A DNA stretch of 64,000 nucleotides, from contig JAUCBN010000014.1 of assembly GCA_035048815.1 (NCBI GenBank), forward strand, positions 19,823,501-19,887,500, in the 5' to 3' direction. The position numbers and the translations under genes were made by a program. The stretch comes from Abelmoschus esculentus (Eukaryota; Streptophyta; Magnoliopsida; Malvales; Malvaceae). The notes under the pieces are model-generated. The model had not been told where the DNA came from. It saw nothing but the letters and a program-made list of their open reading frames with translations, and did not search any database. Positions 26,167 to 36,963 of this stretch are shown one piece after another; position 1 is the stretch's first letter; every line of letters starts with the position of its first letter.

Positions 26167-28702
26167 ATGGAAGAAGCAAGTCCAAGGACTCGTCGTCGGC
26201 CGGAGCATATTTCTCAGGTTTCCCTCACCGGAAATAAGCTGCCGGAGAGTCCGAGAGGCCCGATGGAGTTTCTCTCTAGATCGTGGAGTGTTTCAGCTCT
26301 CGAAGTGTCCAAAACCCTGGCTCCTCCTCCACCTCATTACCATCATTCATTTAGTACCTCAACTTCAAGTACAGCTCCCAAGTCCGCCACCAGCACCTCC
26401 TCTTGCACCACCGCATCTATACCGGAAGACATAAACGGCGAGACCGAAGAGCTCGATAAGGCGGCTACAACAGCAGCAGCCAACATGAACTTCTCCTTCT
26501 CCTTCTCCTCATCCGCCACTTCACAGCTCGTTCTTGAACGCATCATGTCACAATCGGTAATACATATACACACATATAAAGTATTTCTTTTGTGCTTTGG
26601 TGATTTTCTCTATTAATATATGTGTAGGAAGTGTCACCATTAACGTCGGGGAGGCTTTCTCATAGCAGCGGACCGTTGTATAATGATAGTCCTCCGCCGG
26701 TCTCTCCGTCGGAGGAATTCGACGACGTCGTTAAGGTACCGTCCCCTGTTTTAGTAAATTGGTACTATTATATTACAAAGTATAATATTTATATGCCTAA
26801 AGAAACAAGCAAGACAGGCAGGAAGGCAAACATTTCAGCTTTCTGCTGCAAAAGCACAGTATCCCTTGTCCCCTCTAATCTGTAGGTTACTTTAGGATAT
26901 AATTATACAGCGCGGGAGCTTTTGTCTTCTTCCAAGTTCCAATAACAACACTTTTATTAGTTTCCTAACAATCTTTATTATTAATCACCATTGTTGTTAC
27001 AGTATTTTCGTACGCACAACTTCATTCAACCCTTATTCAATGGAGGTCGGGCCCGCGCCGGTAACGGAGTTAACTCTCCGAGCGGGGCCAAGACGGTTGG
27101 GAGATGGTTAAAGGATAGGAAAGAGAAAAGGAAAGAAGAAACCAGAGCTCACAATGCACAGCTTCACGCTGCCATCTCGGTTGCTGCGGTTGCTTCCGCC
27201 GTAGCAGCCATTGCGGCCGCCACTGCAACTTCTTCGTCCATGGGGAAAAATGAACAGTCGTCGAAGACCGACATGGCTGTAGCATCGGCGGCGACATTAG
27301 TAGCCGCGCAATGCGTGGAGGCTGCCGAAGCTATGGGAGTTGAACGTGATCATCTTGCTTCGGCTGTGAGCTCCGCTGTTAACGTTCGTTCCCACGATGA
27401 TATTGCCACCCTCACCGCCGCTGCAGCTACTGGTAAAAAGAATCTCTCATTTAAAACAACCCAAGTCCGAACTCGAAACTGACACAATGATCAAACCGAC
27501 TGTCTGCAGCTTTACGTGGAGCAGCGACTTTAAAGGCAAGAGCACTAAAGGAAGCATGGAACATTGCAGCGGTGCTTCCATCGGAGAAAGGACTAACTGG
27601 TGGATTGTGTGGCAAAGGAAGTAATTCCGGCCATTGGAACTGCAGCTATAGTGGAGAACTCGCCTCTGGCGACCCTCTTTTCACTGCCTGTACCCAAGAA
27701 CTCCTTGCCAAGGGTAGTGAACTTCTCAAAAGAACACGCAAAGGTCGGTAAATTTCTTCATTTTCACCATATGATTATACACTTTCTAGACGTATGATTA
27801 CAAATTATCATGTTCATATAAAAACAGGGGACCTTCACTGGAAACTAGTCTCTGTTTACATGAATAGGACAGGCCAGGTACGCAATAATTCCTCATAACA
27901 CATCACTGTGACACTATGTATGTATCCTATAGCTGACGGTAGGGGTGATAATGAGCATGATTGTTCACTTTGAGTCGTCGAATTAAGCCTAGTCATGAGT
28001 TAAGTCGAGTTTAAATAGTTTACTTTAAATTTAAATGTAAAATTTCGAATTCGACGAATCTTGTGGACTTGGTTCGTTATCACTCTTAGCCGGCGGGAAG
28101 CAGCCTCCCCCTAAACTTTTCTATGTTAAAAAATAAAATGGAAAATTTATTAATTTAGACCCAAAATTTTCAATTCTTTTGAATTTTATCCCTCATTTTT
28201 ATGTTCAATTATATTTTGCCCCCTTGATCCTGATTTCTATTTCTGTCCATGTATGTATACATGTAATGTGAATTACTTTTTGTTTTGTGAAGGTGATTTT
28301 GAAGATGGAAAGCAAGCATGTGGCTGGGACATTTACCAAGAAGAAAAAGAGTAAGTTGTACTAATATCATATGGTAACCAAATATTAATGTGGATTGCTT
28401 TGGGAATAAGAGAATTTGTATTTCTTGGGTGGGTTTCAGATGTGGTTTTGGATGTGTGCAAGGACATGGTGGCATGGCCAGGGAGACCTCTATTCGTCGG
28501 CGGAGAGCAGCGTCGTTACTTCGGATTAAAGACTGAAGTAAGGGGAATCGTCGAGTTCGAATGCAGGAGTCAAAGGGAATACGAGATGTGGACTCAAGGT
28601 GTATCAAAGCTTCTCTCGATCGCTGCTGAAAGAAACCATAAGAGGCAAAGCTCAACTACATGGCCTCACGGCGGCGGCGGTAGTGGCAAGAGTTGGGACT
28701 AA
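26167..28702 (+). CDS. FKD1: FORKED1-like protein (auxin canalisation domain plus PH-like domain)
   Basis: Plant-specific VAN3-binding/FORKED family protein. It acts at trans-Golgi vesicles with the ARF-GAP VAN3 in PIN1 placement and vein joining (family knowledge). Seven exons: 26167-26556, 26628-26735, 27003-27432, 27510-27743, 27828-27877, 28293-28350, 28440-28702; 510 residues, close to Arabidopsis FKD1. The N-terminal hallmark is [17 protein letters not shown], followed by a Pro/Ser/Thr-rich segment. RIMSQ and [15 protein letters not shown] mark the exon 1/2 border. An Ala-rich helical stretch (about 221-242) follows the basic [17 protein letters not shown]. The last three exons form the PH-like domain (from [13 protein letters not shown] through [13 protein letters not shown] to the C terminus). 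The start has an N-terminal extension of about 34 residues before MEFLSRS, as in relatives. Intron 5 holds a small hAT-type MITE. Confidence 0.92.
27940..28088. mobile_element. short hAT-type MITE in intron 5 of the FORKED1-like gene
   Basis: 149-bp element starting TAGGGGTGATAATGAG and ending TTATCACTCTTA, so the ends are an inverted repeat with two mismatches in 12. The flanking 8-mers GCTGACGG (27932-27939) and GCCGGCGG (28089-28096) match at 6 of 8 positions, consistent with an aged 8-bp hAT target duplication. Its left end is nearly the same as that of the element at 62949. Confidence 0.6.
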
Positions 28703-28913
28703 TTCACTTGTTTGTCTTCACTTTAAAGCTCCATTATCGGACAATGTCTAATTAATGCCATAAACCAATCGTGTTTGCTTCACTTTTTAGGATGGTGCCT
28801 GCTGAAATCAAAATTGTGACAAATGTTTTAACATTTTAACCCTTGAATTTGATAAAAAAAATCATTTTAGCCTTTAATTTTTTAATCACGTCCAGATATC
28901 AAAATACATCAGT
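28703..28913. other. FORKED1-like 3' flank
   Basis: AT-rich DNA after the stop codon, expected to contain the 3' UTR. No other feature was seen. Confidence 0.4.
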
Positions 28914-29254
28914 TCAAATGTACTCGTCGTAAGAATAACGTTCGATCAAATCGTCGGTACGGTAGATGATGAAACCGTGGAATACGATTGAGGCAAGGCC
29001 GCCATTGATCACCACCGATAATCTACCTAATGGGAAAAATTGTGTGGCAAAAAATCAAGAATTTCAACAGTGGGGAGTCTAATACTATGAATGTCATGAA
29101 ATAGGAGGATGAGAATGGGAAATATATAAAATATTTGGATCAAATCAAAAACTAAAATAACAAGGAGAGCACCACACAAGAATGGGCCAAGGAAGTTGAA
29201 ATCATGGCTTCTCTTAGCAGCCCAGAAGGTGTACAGAGTCGGAGACAGACACAA
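28914..29254 (-). pseudogene. LIFEGUARD/BIL4 (Bax inhibitor-1-like) pseudogene
   Basis: Minus-strand remnant of a TMBIM-family membrane protein. Reading down from 29254, LYTFWAAKRSHDFNFLGPFL and then CGALLVILVFDLIQIF are a clear LFG transmembrane region. About 90 bp of unrelated DNA (near 29050-29145) interrupts the frame without GT-AG borders. The match then resumes as FPLGRLSVVINGGLASIVFH and GFIIYRTDDLIERYSYDEYI, after which a TGA at 28914-28916 ends it before the usual final transmembrane helices. Only about 80 of the usual roughly 240 residues remain. Its place beside the FORKED1-like gene matches Arabidopsis BIL4 (At3g63310, from memory). Confidence 0.8.
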
Positions 29255-31880
29255 CTACAACTGTTGTGTGTAATAATATTTTTGATATTTTAAAAATAGT
29301 TAATGGTATATAATAATATAAATTATTTATTATATTTATGTGTAGATAATTTTAACAGACATAATTATTCTATTAACAAAATTCTTACATATAAAAAATT
29401 AATTTTATCCAATTAAACCTTAAAAATTGAGTTATAAATAAGTAAGATGGTATGTATTTTACCATTTTACCATGTGAACAATCCTTATCCAAAGTGTTTG
29501 TTTATAAATACCTTCTTCCTCTGCACAAACAAACAAAAGCTAAGCTAAACTGGTGTCATCAGAAACAGAAAGAGACGTGCGTTGCTATATCCTTAAAGCT
29601 CAGATCCCCCTCCACCGTACGTTACGGCGCCGAAATTTTCATCCGCCGTTAGTGGCGTTGATGTGGATTGAGTCCAACATTCTGTAGATAATGAAAGGAT
29701 TAAACCTTTTAAACTACAAAATCTCATGACATTTTCCTAAAATAGATAATACAGAGAATATACTGTCTTATAAATGCTAAAACTGATACTTTCCTCCCTT
29801 CAAAATCGAAAATTATAAAGCTAACACCCCCTAAAAAATCATTTTAATCTAACTCGACATGATTAATTTCTAATTGGGTCATTAGAACAGAAAAGTATGA
29901 TGAAAATTTAGCAACGATTTAATTTAAAAGTTTATTTTAGAATATTAATGATTTTAAATTATATTTTGGGTTTGAAATCAGTTTTTACCGTACAAAAAGA
30001 AGAACGTCATGTTTTTTACACATGTTACTTTTCTTTCAGTTTGTAAAAAAATTAAATAAACATCAGTTAGTATCTTTCTATTAAATTGTCATTTTTATGT
30101 TCTTTTTTATCTGTACTATAATTTTTGATTTAAATTTTATAATAATTTTTAAATATTTTATTTTTTAAAATAAAAAAATCTAAATAATGAGTGAAAAAAT
30201 AGGGTATGACTATGGTTAAAAATAATACTATTTTTTTATTTAACTAATAGTGATTACAATAGTATCTGTTCTAAAAAAATCTCAACTATTTAACATTGAT
30301 CGCTCAATCACTTTTACTATAATTGTTAGTACTCAAACCCGTAATTTTTAAAAATAATAATCATTTTGTTAATCACTTATACTAGAAAATAATATTAATG
30401 TACATCATTTTTGGATGTTAAAATATTTACAAATTCAGCACACGCCATCGTCGTATGGTGCCACCTATCCTGTATTGTAGAAATATAAATGATGTTGTTT
30501 AGATATGTGGCATCACCTACAATTGCCACATGTTGAATTTATATTATTTTAAAAAATAATTTATTTTCCCTTAAGAAAAGTGCATTTTTAAAGTAGTTAA
30601 TTTTATATTGAAATGCTTGTTAAAAATTGTATTGAAAGGAAAATAATTCTATTTTGTTAATACATATAATGCCACATGTCACGTTGTAAATAGCAGAAAC
30701 TAGAGGAACCAAATAAAGCTTTAACTACTGGATTAAATTTTGTAATAATTAAATACCACGTATAAAGTTGGAATAAACTTGAGAACTTATTTGAGAAATT
30801 ATCTACTTAATTATTTTATATAAAAAGATAAATCTCGTATTTATATATTTTTTGATAAAATTAAGTTAAAATTAATATTAAATTGATAAAATATATAAGT
30901 AACAAGGATCAATATATAATTATATAAGATTAATAAAATTAAATGATAAAATTAGTAAAATTAAAAATATAATAACTATATTAACACTATCTTATAACTA
31001 AGTGGCAATTTAAGTAGTTTATAAAAAAAAAGTGTAACTGAAGTGGAAACTGGAAACTATGGAATTTCTCGCCCATTGTATTGACGTGTTATAAAAGTGG
31101 AATGTCCAGCTCGGTATGGTAAAGGCTCAAACATAAACTATTCTCCTATCGCCACGTGTCCCTTCTTCCACGCAACTCTAATAACTGCCACGTTTCCTAA
31201 ATATTTCAGAAATTACGATATTAATCACCTTCCTCTTCCTCCAATCACAAACCTTCGACTACTCATTTGACATCTGACAAACTACAAATATTTTTTCAAT
31301 AATTTTGTAAAATAAAAAACTTTATTTTTTATTTAAATTCAAGTTTATCCGGAAAAAGTAATTATTTTATTATTTAGAAGATTACGTTTGTTCCAGAAAG
31401 TTCTGTATATACTAATATTATTATACGAAGTGACGTGGTCCCTATTTATTGGCATTTTCAACTTTGTATGGCCTTCCCGAATACCAATATTTATAGATAG
31501 AATAAGAGTTAAAAATATATTATATATTTATATCAAGCTTAAGATTATAAGATTTAAAATAATATCTAATGTTTTTAAAATTATACGATTATAAACAATT
31601 ATTATATTAAATAATAATTACGGGTTAATCAAGTATTAAATAAGTTGAAAAACAGCTAAAACACAATTATTTTAAATAGTAATTAATATTATCACTGATT
31701 TGTGACGTTCTTAATAATTTAGTGATAATCCATAATTGATTGAATTTGAGACCAATAACTATAGGTGGGGCCACTGTCCAACCAATCAAAATCTACGATT
31801 CAAATGGAGTCCATTTAAAAAATATATAAAAAATAAAACCGGGTCCCACATCATGTCTCCACCATGCCTTACCCTTCAAG
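29255..31880. other. AT-rich intergenic region upstream of the Hsf gene
   Basis: No gene was recognised. A short open frame at 29452-29652 sits behind a TATA-like run but has no family match. A CACGTG G-box occurs at 31153-31158, followed by a second CCACGT motif near 31190; these could serve the Hsf gene about 1.2 kb downstream. Confidence 0.4.
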
Positions 31881-31893
31881 TTCCAGAACTTTC
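31881..31893 (+). promoter_or_regulatory. heat-shock element upstream of the HsfA7-like gene
   Basis: TTCCAGAACTTTC is a perfect three-unit heat-shock element (TTC-nn-GAA-nn-TTC). It lies about 225 bp before the likely TATA box at 32106. A weaker copy (GAACTTTC) is at 32008-32015 and a two-unit TTCCCGAA at 32162-32169. Hsf trimers bind such arrays. Confidence 0.65.
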
Positions 31894-32105
31894 TAAATTA
31901 AAGGAACCCGTTTTTTTATTCATAAAAATAATAAACAATTTTTATACTATTATTAAATTAAAATAAAACAAATTAGTAAAATAATAAGGTTCCATTTTAA
32001 ATCTCTAGAACTTTCCAAATCAATTTTATAAGAAGCCCAATAAAAAATATATATTTCTCTTATTTTTTTAATACAAAATCGGCTTTCGTGGCTTTGGTTA
32101 ATCGT

Positions 32106-32113
32106 TATATATA
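32106..32113 (+). promoter_or_regulatory. TATA box of the HsfA7-like gene
   Basis: TATATATA followed by CAGGCGTG, about 313 bp before the ATG at 32426. It implies transcription starting near 32135-32145 and a leader of roughly 285 nt that would contain the upstream ORFs. Confidence 0.5.
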
Positions 32114-32218
32114 CAGGCGTGACTAAGCTACCAATCTCTTACTATAACGGCAAAAACGACCTTCCCGAAGAGGAAACCTCCTCACTGAAAAAAAAAAACT
32201 AGAGATTCTCGGGCTTCT

Positions 32219-32356
32219 ATGTTCCACTTTCTATTTATAATCGTAACGCTACTTTAGATTCAGCTTCAAATTTCATTTTTTTTAAATTTTTGTTAACATG
32301 CTTGAGGAATCAGCTTGGCGTCTATGAAGGTCCCGATTTTTTGCTTTCTGTTTTGA
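32219..32356 (+). promoter_or_regulatory. three upstream ORFs in the Hsf leader
   Basis: Three short ORFs precede the main ATG: 32219-32257 (MFHFLFIIVTLL), 32298-32327 (MLEESAWRL) and 32324-32356 (MKVPIFCFLF). The last two overlap as ATGA. If transcription starts near 32140, all lie in the leader and could limit or condition translation of the Hsf. Confidence 0.5.
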
Positions 32357-32425
32357 ATTTTATCGAATAAGCTTGAGTTTGGAATTGTCAAATTAGGGGA
32401 TTCGTTTCGATAAAGAATCTGTGAC

Positions 32426-33989
32426 ATGAATCCGTATTTTCCGGTGAAGGAAGAGTACCCGTACTCGAGTTATTCGCTGTCCGACGACGACCCGCCGGCG
32501 ATGATGATGCCGGCGCCGCAGCCGATGGAGGGTCTAAATGATTCGGGTCCGCCGCCATTTCTTACCAAGACTTTCGACATTGTGGATGATCCCAGTACTA
32601 ATTATATAGTTTCTTGGAGCAGAGGAGGTAGCAGCTTTGTTGTTTGGGATCCTCACGCTTTCTCCACTAGTCTTCTTCCTCGATACTTCAAGCATAACAA
32701 TTTCTCTAGCTTTGTTAGGCAACTCAATACTTACGTAAGTTTTTCTCATCTCTTCACTTTTTAAAAAATTTAATTGTTCTTATGGAAATCTGGGTTTCAT
32801 TTTAGTTGCATTGTTTTAGTTTTCTTTTGACAATAATTAGTTTTATCTCCTTGTTCATTGGATGCAAAAAGTCTCTGCCTCGAGATTTTTCTTGAAAGTT
32901 CTGGAATCTCTTATGACTTACAGATCATCAAACCCGTTTTTTTAATTTTTTATTACGTTTTTGTAGAATGTTCTTTGATGCCCTTTTCTGGGTAGTTTTT
33001 TCTGCAATTTTTTAATGAAACTTGAGCAACTTGTTTTTTTTTTTTTTTTATTGTTTGTTTCATCCATAATGGTTGTTTCTGGAAGTGGGCCTTTGCTCAG
33101 TTAACTTTTTATTCAGTCTTTGTTAGCCTACTCCATCTCCATATTCAGTGGAATTAAACATAAATTAAATAGCAAGTTGTTTTGAATTTTGATTCATTGT
33201 TGTGTGATTTTCATTTAATTGCAGGGTTTTAGAAAGACTGATCCAGATAAGTGGGAATTTGCCAATGAAGGGTTTCTACGGGGACGTAAGCATCTATTGA
33301 AGAACATTAGGAGAAGGAAGACAACATCTCAACCTCTACTATCTAATCAAGCTTCGGGTCCTTGTGTCGAACTCGGCCGATTCGGACTAGATGGTGAAGT
33401 CGATAGATTGAAGCGGGACAAGCAGGTTCTGATGATGGAATTAGTGAAGCTTAGACAGCAGCAGCAGACGACTAGAGCTTATATTCAAGCCATGGAAGAG
33501 AGGCTGCAAGGAACTGAAAAGAAACAGCAGCAGATGATGTCGTTTTTAGCTAGAGCAATGCAGAATCCGGCTTTTCTCCAGCAGTTGGCGCAACAAAAGG
33601 ATAAAAGAAAGGAGCTGGAAGAAGCCATATCGAAGAAACGTAGGCGGCCGATCGATCATCGACCTGTCGGAATCGATGTAGGCGAATCTAGCCGGATAAA
33701 TCCAGTTAAAATGGAGCCTTCAGAGTACGGTGATTATGGATACCAAGTGACAGAGTTGGAAGCGTTGGCGCTTGAAATGCAAGGGTATGGTAGGGCAAGG
33801 AGGGACCATGAGGGAACACAAGATGATTTCCAACACCATGATAAAGAGCTCGATGAAGGGTTTTGGGAAGAGTTGCTGAACGAGAGATTTGAAGGAGAGT
33901 ACGATATACCGGGAACCGAAGTAGGCGAAGACGAAGATGTGAATGTATTGGCTGACCGATTGGGATACTTGGGTTCAAGTCCAAAGTAG
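32426..33989 (+). CDS. HSFA7: heat stress transcription factor, class A (HsfA7-like)
   Basis: Trimeric nuclear activator that binds heat-shock elements. Two exons, 32426-32734 and 33225-33989, give 357 residues; the intron splits the DNA-binding domain after RQLNTY, the universal Hsf intron position. The DNA-binding domain spans about 42-135 ([14 protein letters not shown] to KNIRRRK). The HR-A/B coiled-coil follows at about 162-225, with the extra spacing typical of class A. The nuclear signal KKRRRPI is at about 240-246. The stretch [14 protein letters not shown] and an AHA-type activation motif (DEGFWEELL) are those of the HsfA7/A6 subgroup. The C-terminal LADRLGYLG may act as an export signal. 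Heat-shock elements and a G-box upstream suggest induction by heat and perhaps ABA. Gene order matches Arabidopsis HSFA7B. Confidence 0.93.
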
Positions 33990-36430
33990 CATCACTGCAT
34001 CAGTTTCTCTTAATTTCCCTTCAAAGCGTGTCTTCAAAAACACACAATTAGGCCTAGTTCACATTGCTTTGATGGTTTCTTGGTATTTGGCAGGACAGAG
34101 ATAACAAAAACAACAAATTATCCATCGAAAGATCTCCCTTGTTACTGGTGTTTCTAATCCTGTTTCCCCCTTTTTGTATATCCTTTTTGTTGCTTAATCT
34201 TCTGTCTTTGGTTCATGTTATTGCAGCTAGCTTTGTAGATCAGAATCTGCTGTGTTCACCGATCATGACTTGTTTCAAAAGGTTCTTGTTATGTTTCCCC
34301 CCATCAATGTACTATGCAATAAGCTGCAATCTTTTAATCCACTAATTAGCTGTGCCCTCTTTTTAATTTCTTTAGATTGTTCTGAAGCTGATGAAAATCG
34401 ACAAGATGTAGCCGCAAGTTGCAAAGAATTCCAATGATCACTGGGTATTGTTTTACATACACATTCATTAATATAATAAAAAAGAAACCTACTTTAATAT
34501 TAATGATTTGAGCATGTTTTTCAATACATCAATCAAACTTTTTACAACAATAATGAACAATCATGAAAGTGTTTGCATTTGTGTACCATGAAGATATTTT
34601 TCATGGCCATGGCAACTTGATTCTGATTGGTCGTTCTCAAATCTTTCTCCAAATCGCAGAGCTTTAATATCAATCAAAATGGTCTCTGACCGCTTGCTTT
34701 TAATTGCTATTGCTTTCACCAGATGAATTCATGAATTCCCTGAAAAGCTCAAGAGATTTTTTTTCAAGCTTTTGGTTGCTGTAATTTCTTCAACAAGTTT
34801 TTGAGATTTGCAAAGTGAGATTGGTAGGACATGGTTTTGGGAGGATATGAACATAATCATGTCTTCAAAAGCGACATTCATGGTTGTCATGTTCTTATTT
34901 TTGTGGCGGGAAATTGCACCGTCGACCAGCCACAAATCCATTGAAAATGAAAATGGCTCTTGGAACATCAAAATTGAGTAAACAAATATCAAAATCCCAC
35001 TTCCACAGTTTGGACCAATACAATCAATGGGCCTGAGTTTGGACCTTAAACTTCTAAAAATCTACTCTCTCATTTCAATTTCTAGGTCTAACTGATGAAG
35101 AAAGAGAGAGCTGCAATGATTTTGACTCAAACTGGGGTTTCTGTTTCTTGTTTCTTTACCCTTTTTCGGATTAATCACTATTTTTTTTTACTGTTGAATA
35201 TGTTTAAACTAAGGGGTCATTTTGATATTTTGCTACTGCATGTTGTTGATGTTGCTTTATGGGGCTCAGTTGCAGGACCCAGACAAGTTTAAAGGTAAAA
35301 ATGTTGTTTTATTTGAGACAAATTATGTTGGGGTTTTCTTATGATGAGAAATACTTATGGTTAGATGGCAATATGCAACTTGACTAAGCTTTAATCATTT
35401 CATCAAATACATAGGAAAAAAGTAGAAGACTATTCAACACCCTTTTCTCTGTGTCAATTGACTTTCAGGGGGTGATTAAGTTTAGGACAAAAATGTTTAA
35501 ATCATTCCAATCTTGTCTTTGTCGTGTAATTGAAACGAGTCCGTGGGGTTATTGCCGACATGATAATAGCAGATGCTAATGAAGTAAAGTTCACTTTCTG
35601 TACAGTAAAACATTAGCATACTAAGATAGAAGTGGTGTTTTACTTGTGTGGTTATACTATGAATGTAGAAATGTTGGAACAGACTGAAAGTTTTGGAACA
35701 TGGATATGTCAGAAGATAAATTTCTATTGAAGGTGACGTCTTGTTGCAATAGGAGAATGTCGAAGCTAAGAAAATCGATGCTTGAGTGACAAGGAACAAT
35801 GAGATCAGATGTCTTTGCATTGGTTGAACATACCAGTGTCACCTGATTAGATCTTCAGAGTAATTTCATGGGGTTAGCTGAAGAGTCATCTCATGGGAGT
35901 TGATTAGTTTCTTTCAACATGCTTCTGACTAGTATTTTTCCTTAGAAACTAAAAATCATATATGTGACAGTCTGCATATTGTCTCCCTTTAACTGTATGC
36001 GAACTACGCGGTTAAAACCATAAACTCACACAAGAATTTCTTTAAAGAATCACCAAGTTGTTGCCAACTCAAGCTAGAATGTAATCCGAACTATTGTCTT
36101 GTTGTATATATTAGATAGCTATGCAGGGGTGATTAGTTTGGCCCCACATCGATACAAGTGCTCGACTTTTTTCAGTAATGCGGTAGAAGATAATTTCTTT
36201 TCGCTACTTCTTGAGTTAGGTGTTGTTATCTTAGCAAACTTCTGTGAGATTCCTGTTATGGTCTCACAAAAGATATTATCATGTCCTATCTTTTCCTTTT
36301 TTGTTGGTTTCTACATATGCACCTTGTTTTATAGCTTTTTCTTTAACAGTTCTTCAATCTTCTTTCGCTTTCGTTGCACCGAAGTTGCTATTGCAATGAA
36401 AATGATGGTTCATCCATTGGTAGATAGTTC
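33990..36430. other. region downstream of the Hsf gene
   Basis: The Hsf 3' UTR probably occupies the first few hundred bases. The remainder is of mixed composition with no frame resembling a known family; frames near 34139-34345 and 35497-35820 look random. Confidence 0.35.
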
Positions 36431-36963
36431 GATTCAAAATGGCCAGTTGTGTGGCAAAATTTCCTTGGTAACTCTTTCATGGCAACACCAACATCTGTTA
36501 CGAGATGCCTCTTGTTAAATGGATCAATTTTTGGAACCTTTTTGATGGGTTTAGGTTTGGGAGACAATAATGAAGTGGACCTACTAGTACTACAGTCTAC
36601 AGCACTAACATGTGAAGCAACTCTTTTCTTCACATCAGGTTAATATTGCCGATTACTAACCTTGATTACAGTTTACCGTTTTAACTGCATCAAAATTGTT
36701 CATTCTGTTCTTGTTATGTCAACATAGGACTTCATGATCATTGGCTCTTTCCGATCTTGGCCATGCAACAATCTTGCAAGAAAGATGGTTCTGTAACTCC
36801 AACTCAGCTTCAGAAGGTAAATAGTATTGTTAGGCATGCAAGGGAGTTCTGTTCCTTTGTTCCAAGGTACAATGCACATGTGATGCTTGTCTGCTGGGCT
36901 ACCAAATCGGACAATGGAATGTTTTTGGCCATAATTGCAGCCAATTTAACAGAATTTATGTAA
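36431..36963 (+). pseudogene. unidentified spliced-looking coding remnant
   Basis: An open segment (36449-36643, ending ...TLFFTSG) stops at a donor-like CAG|GTTAAT. The next segment begins after AACATAG near 36727 and continues the same style of protein (HDHWLFPILAMQ, then CKKDGSVTPTQLQK) before a donor-like AAG|GTAAAT. The frame then runs open to a stop at 36961-36963. The two pieces join in frame. I do not recognise the family. No convincing start or upstream exons were found, so a decayed gene is more likely than an intact one. Confidence 0.3.
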
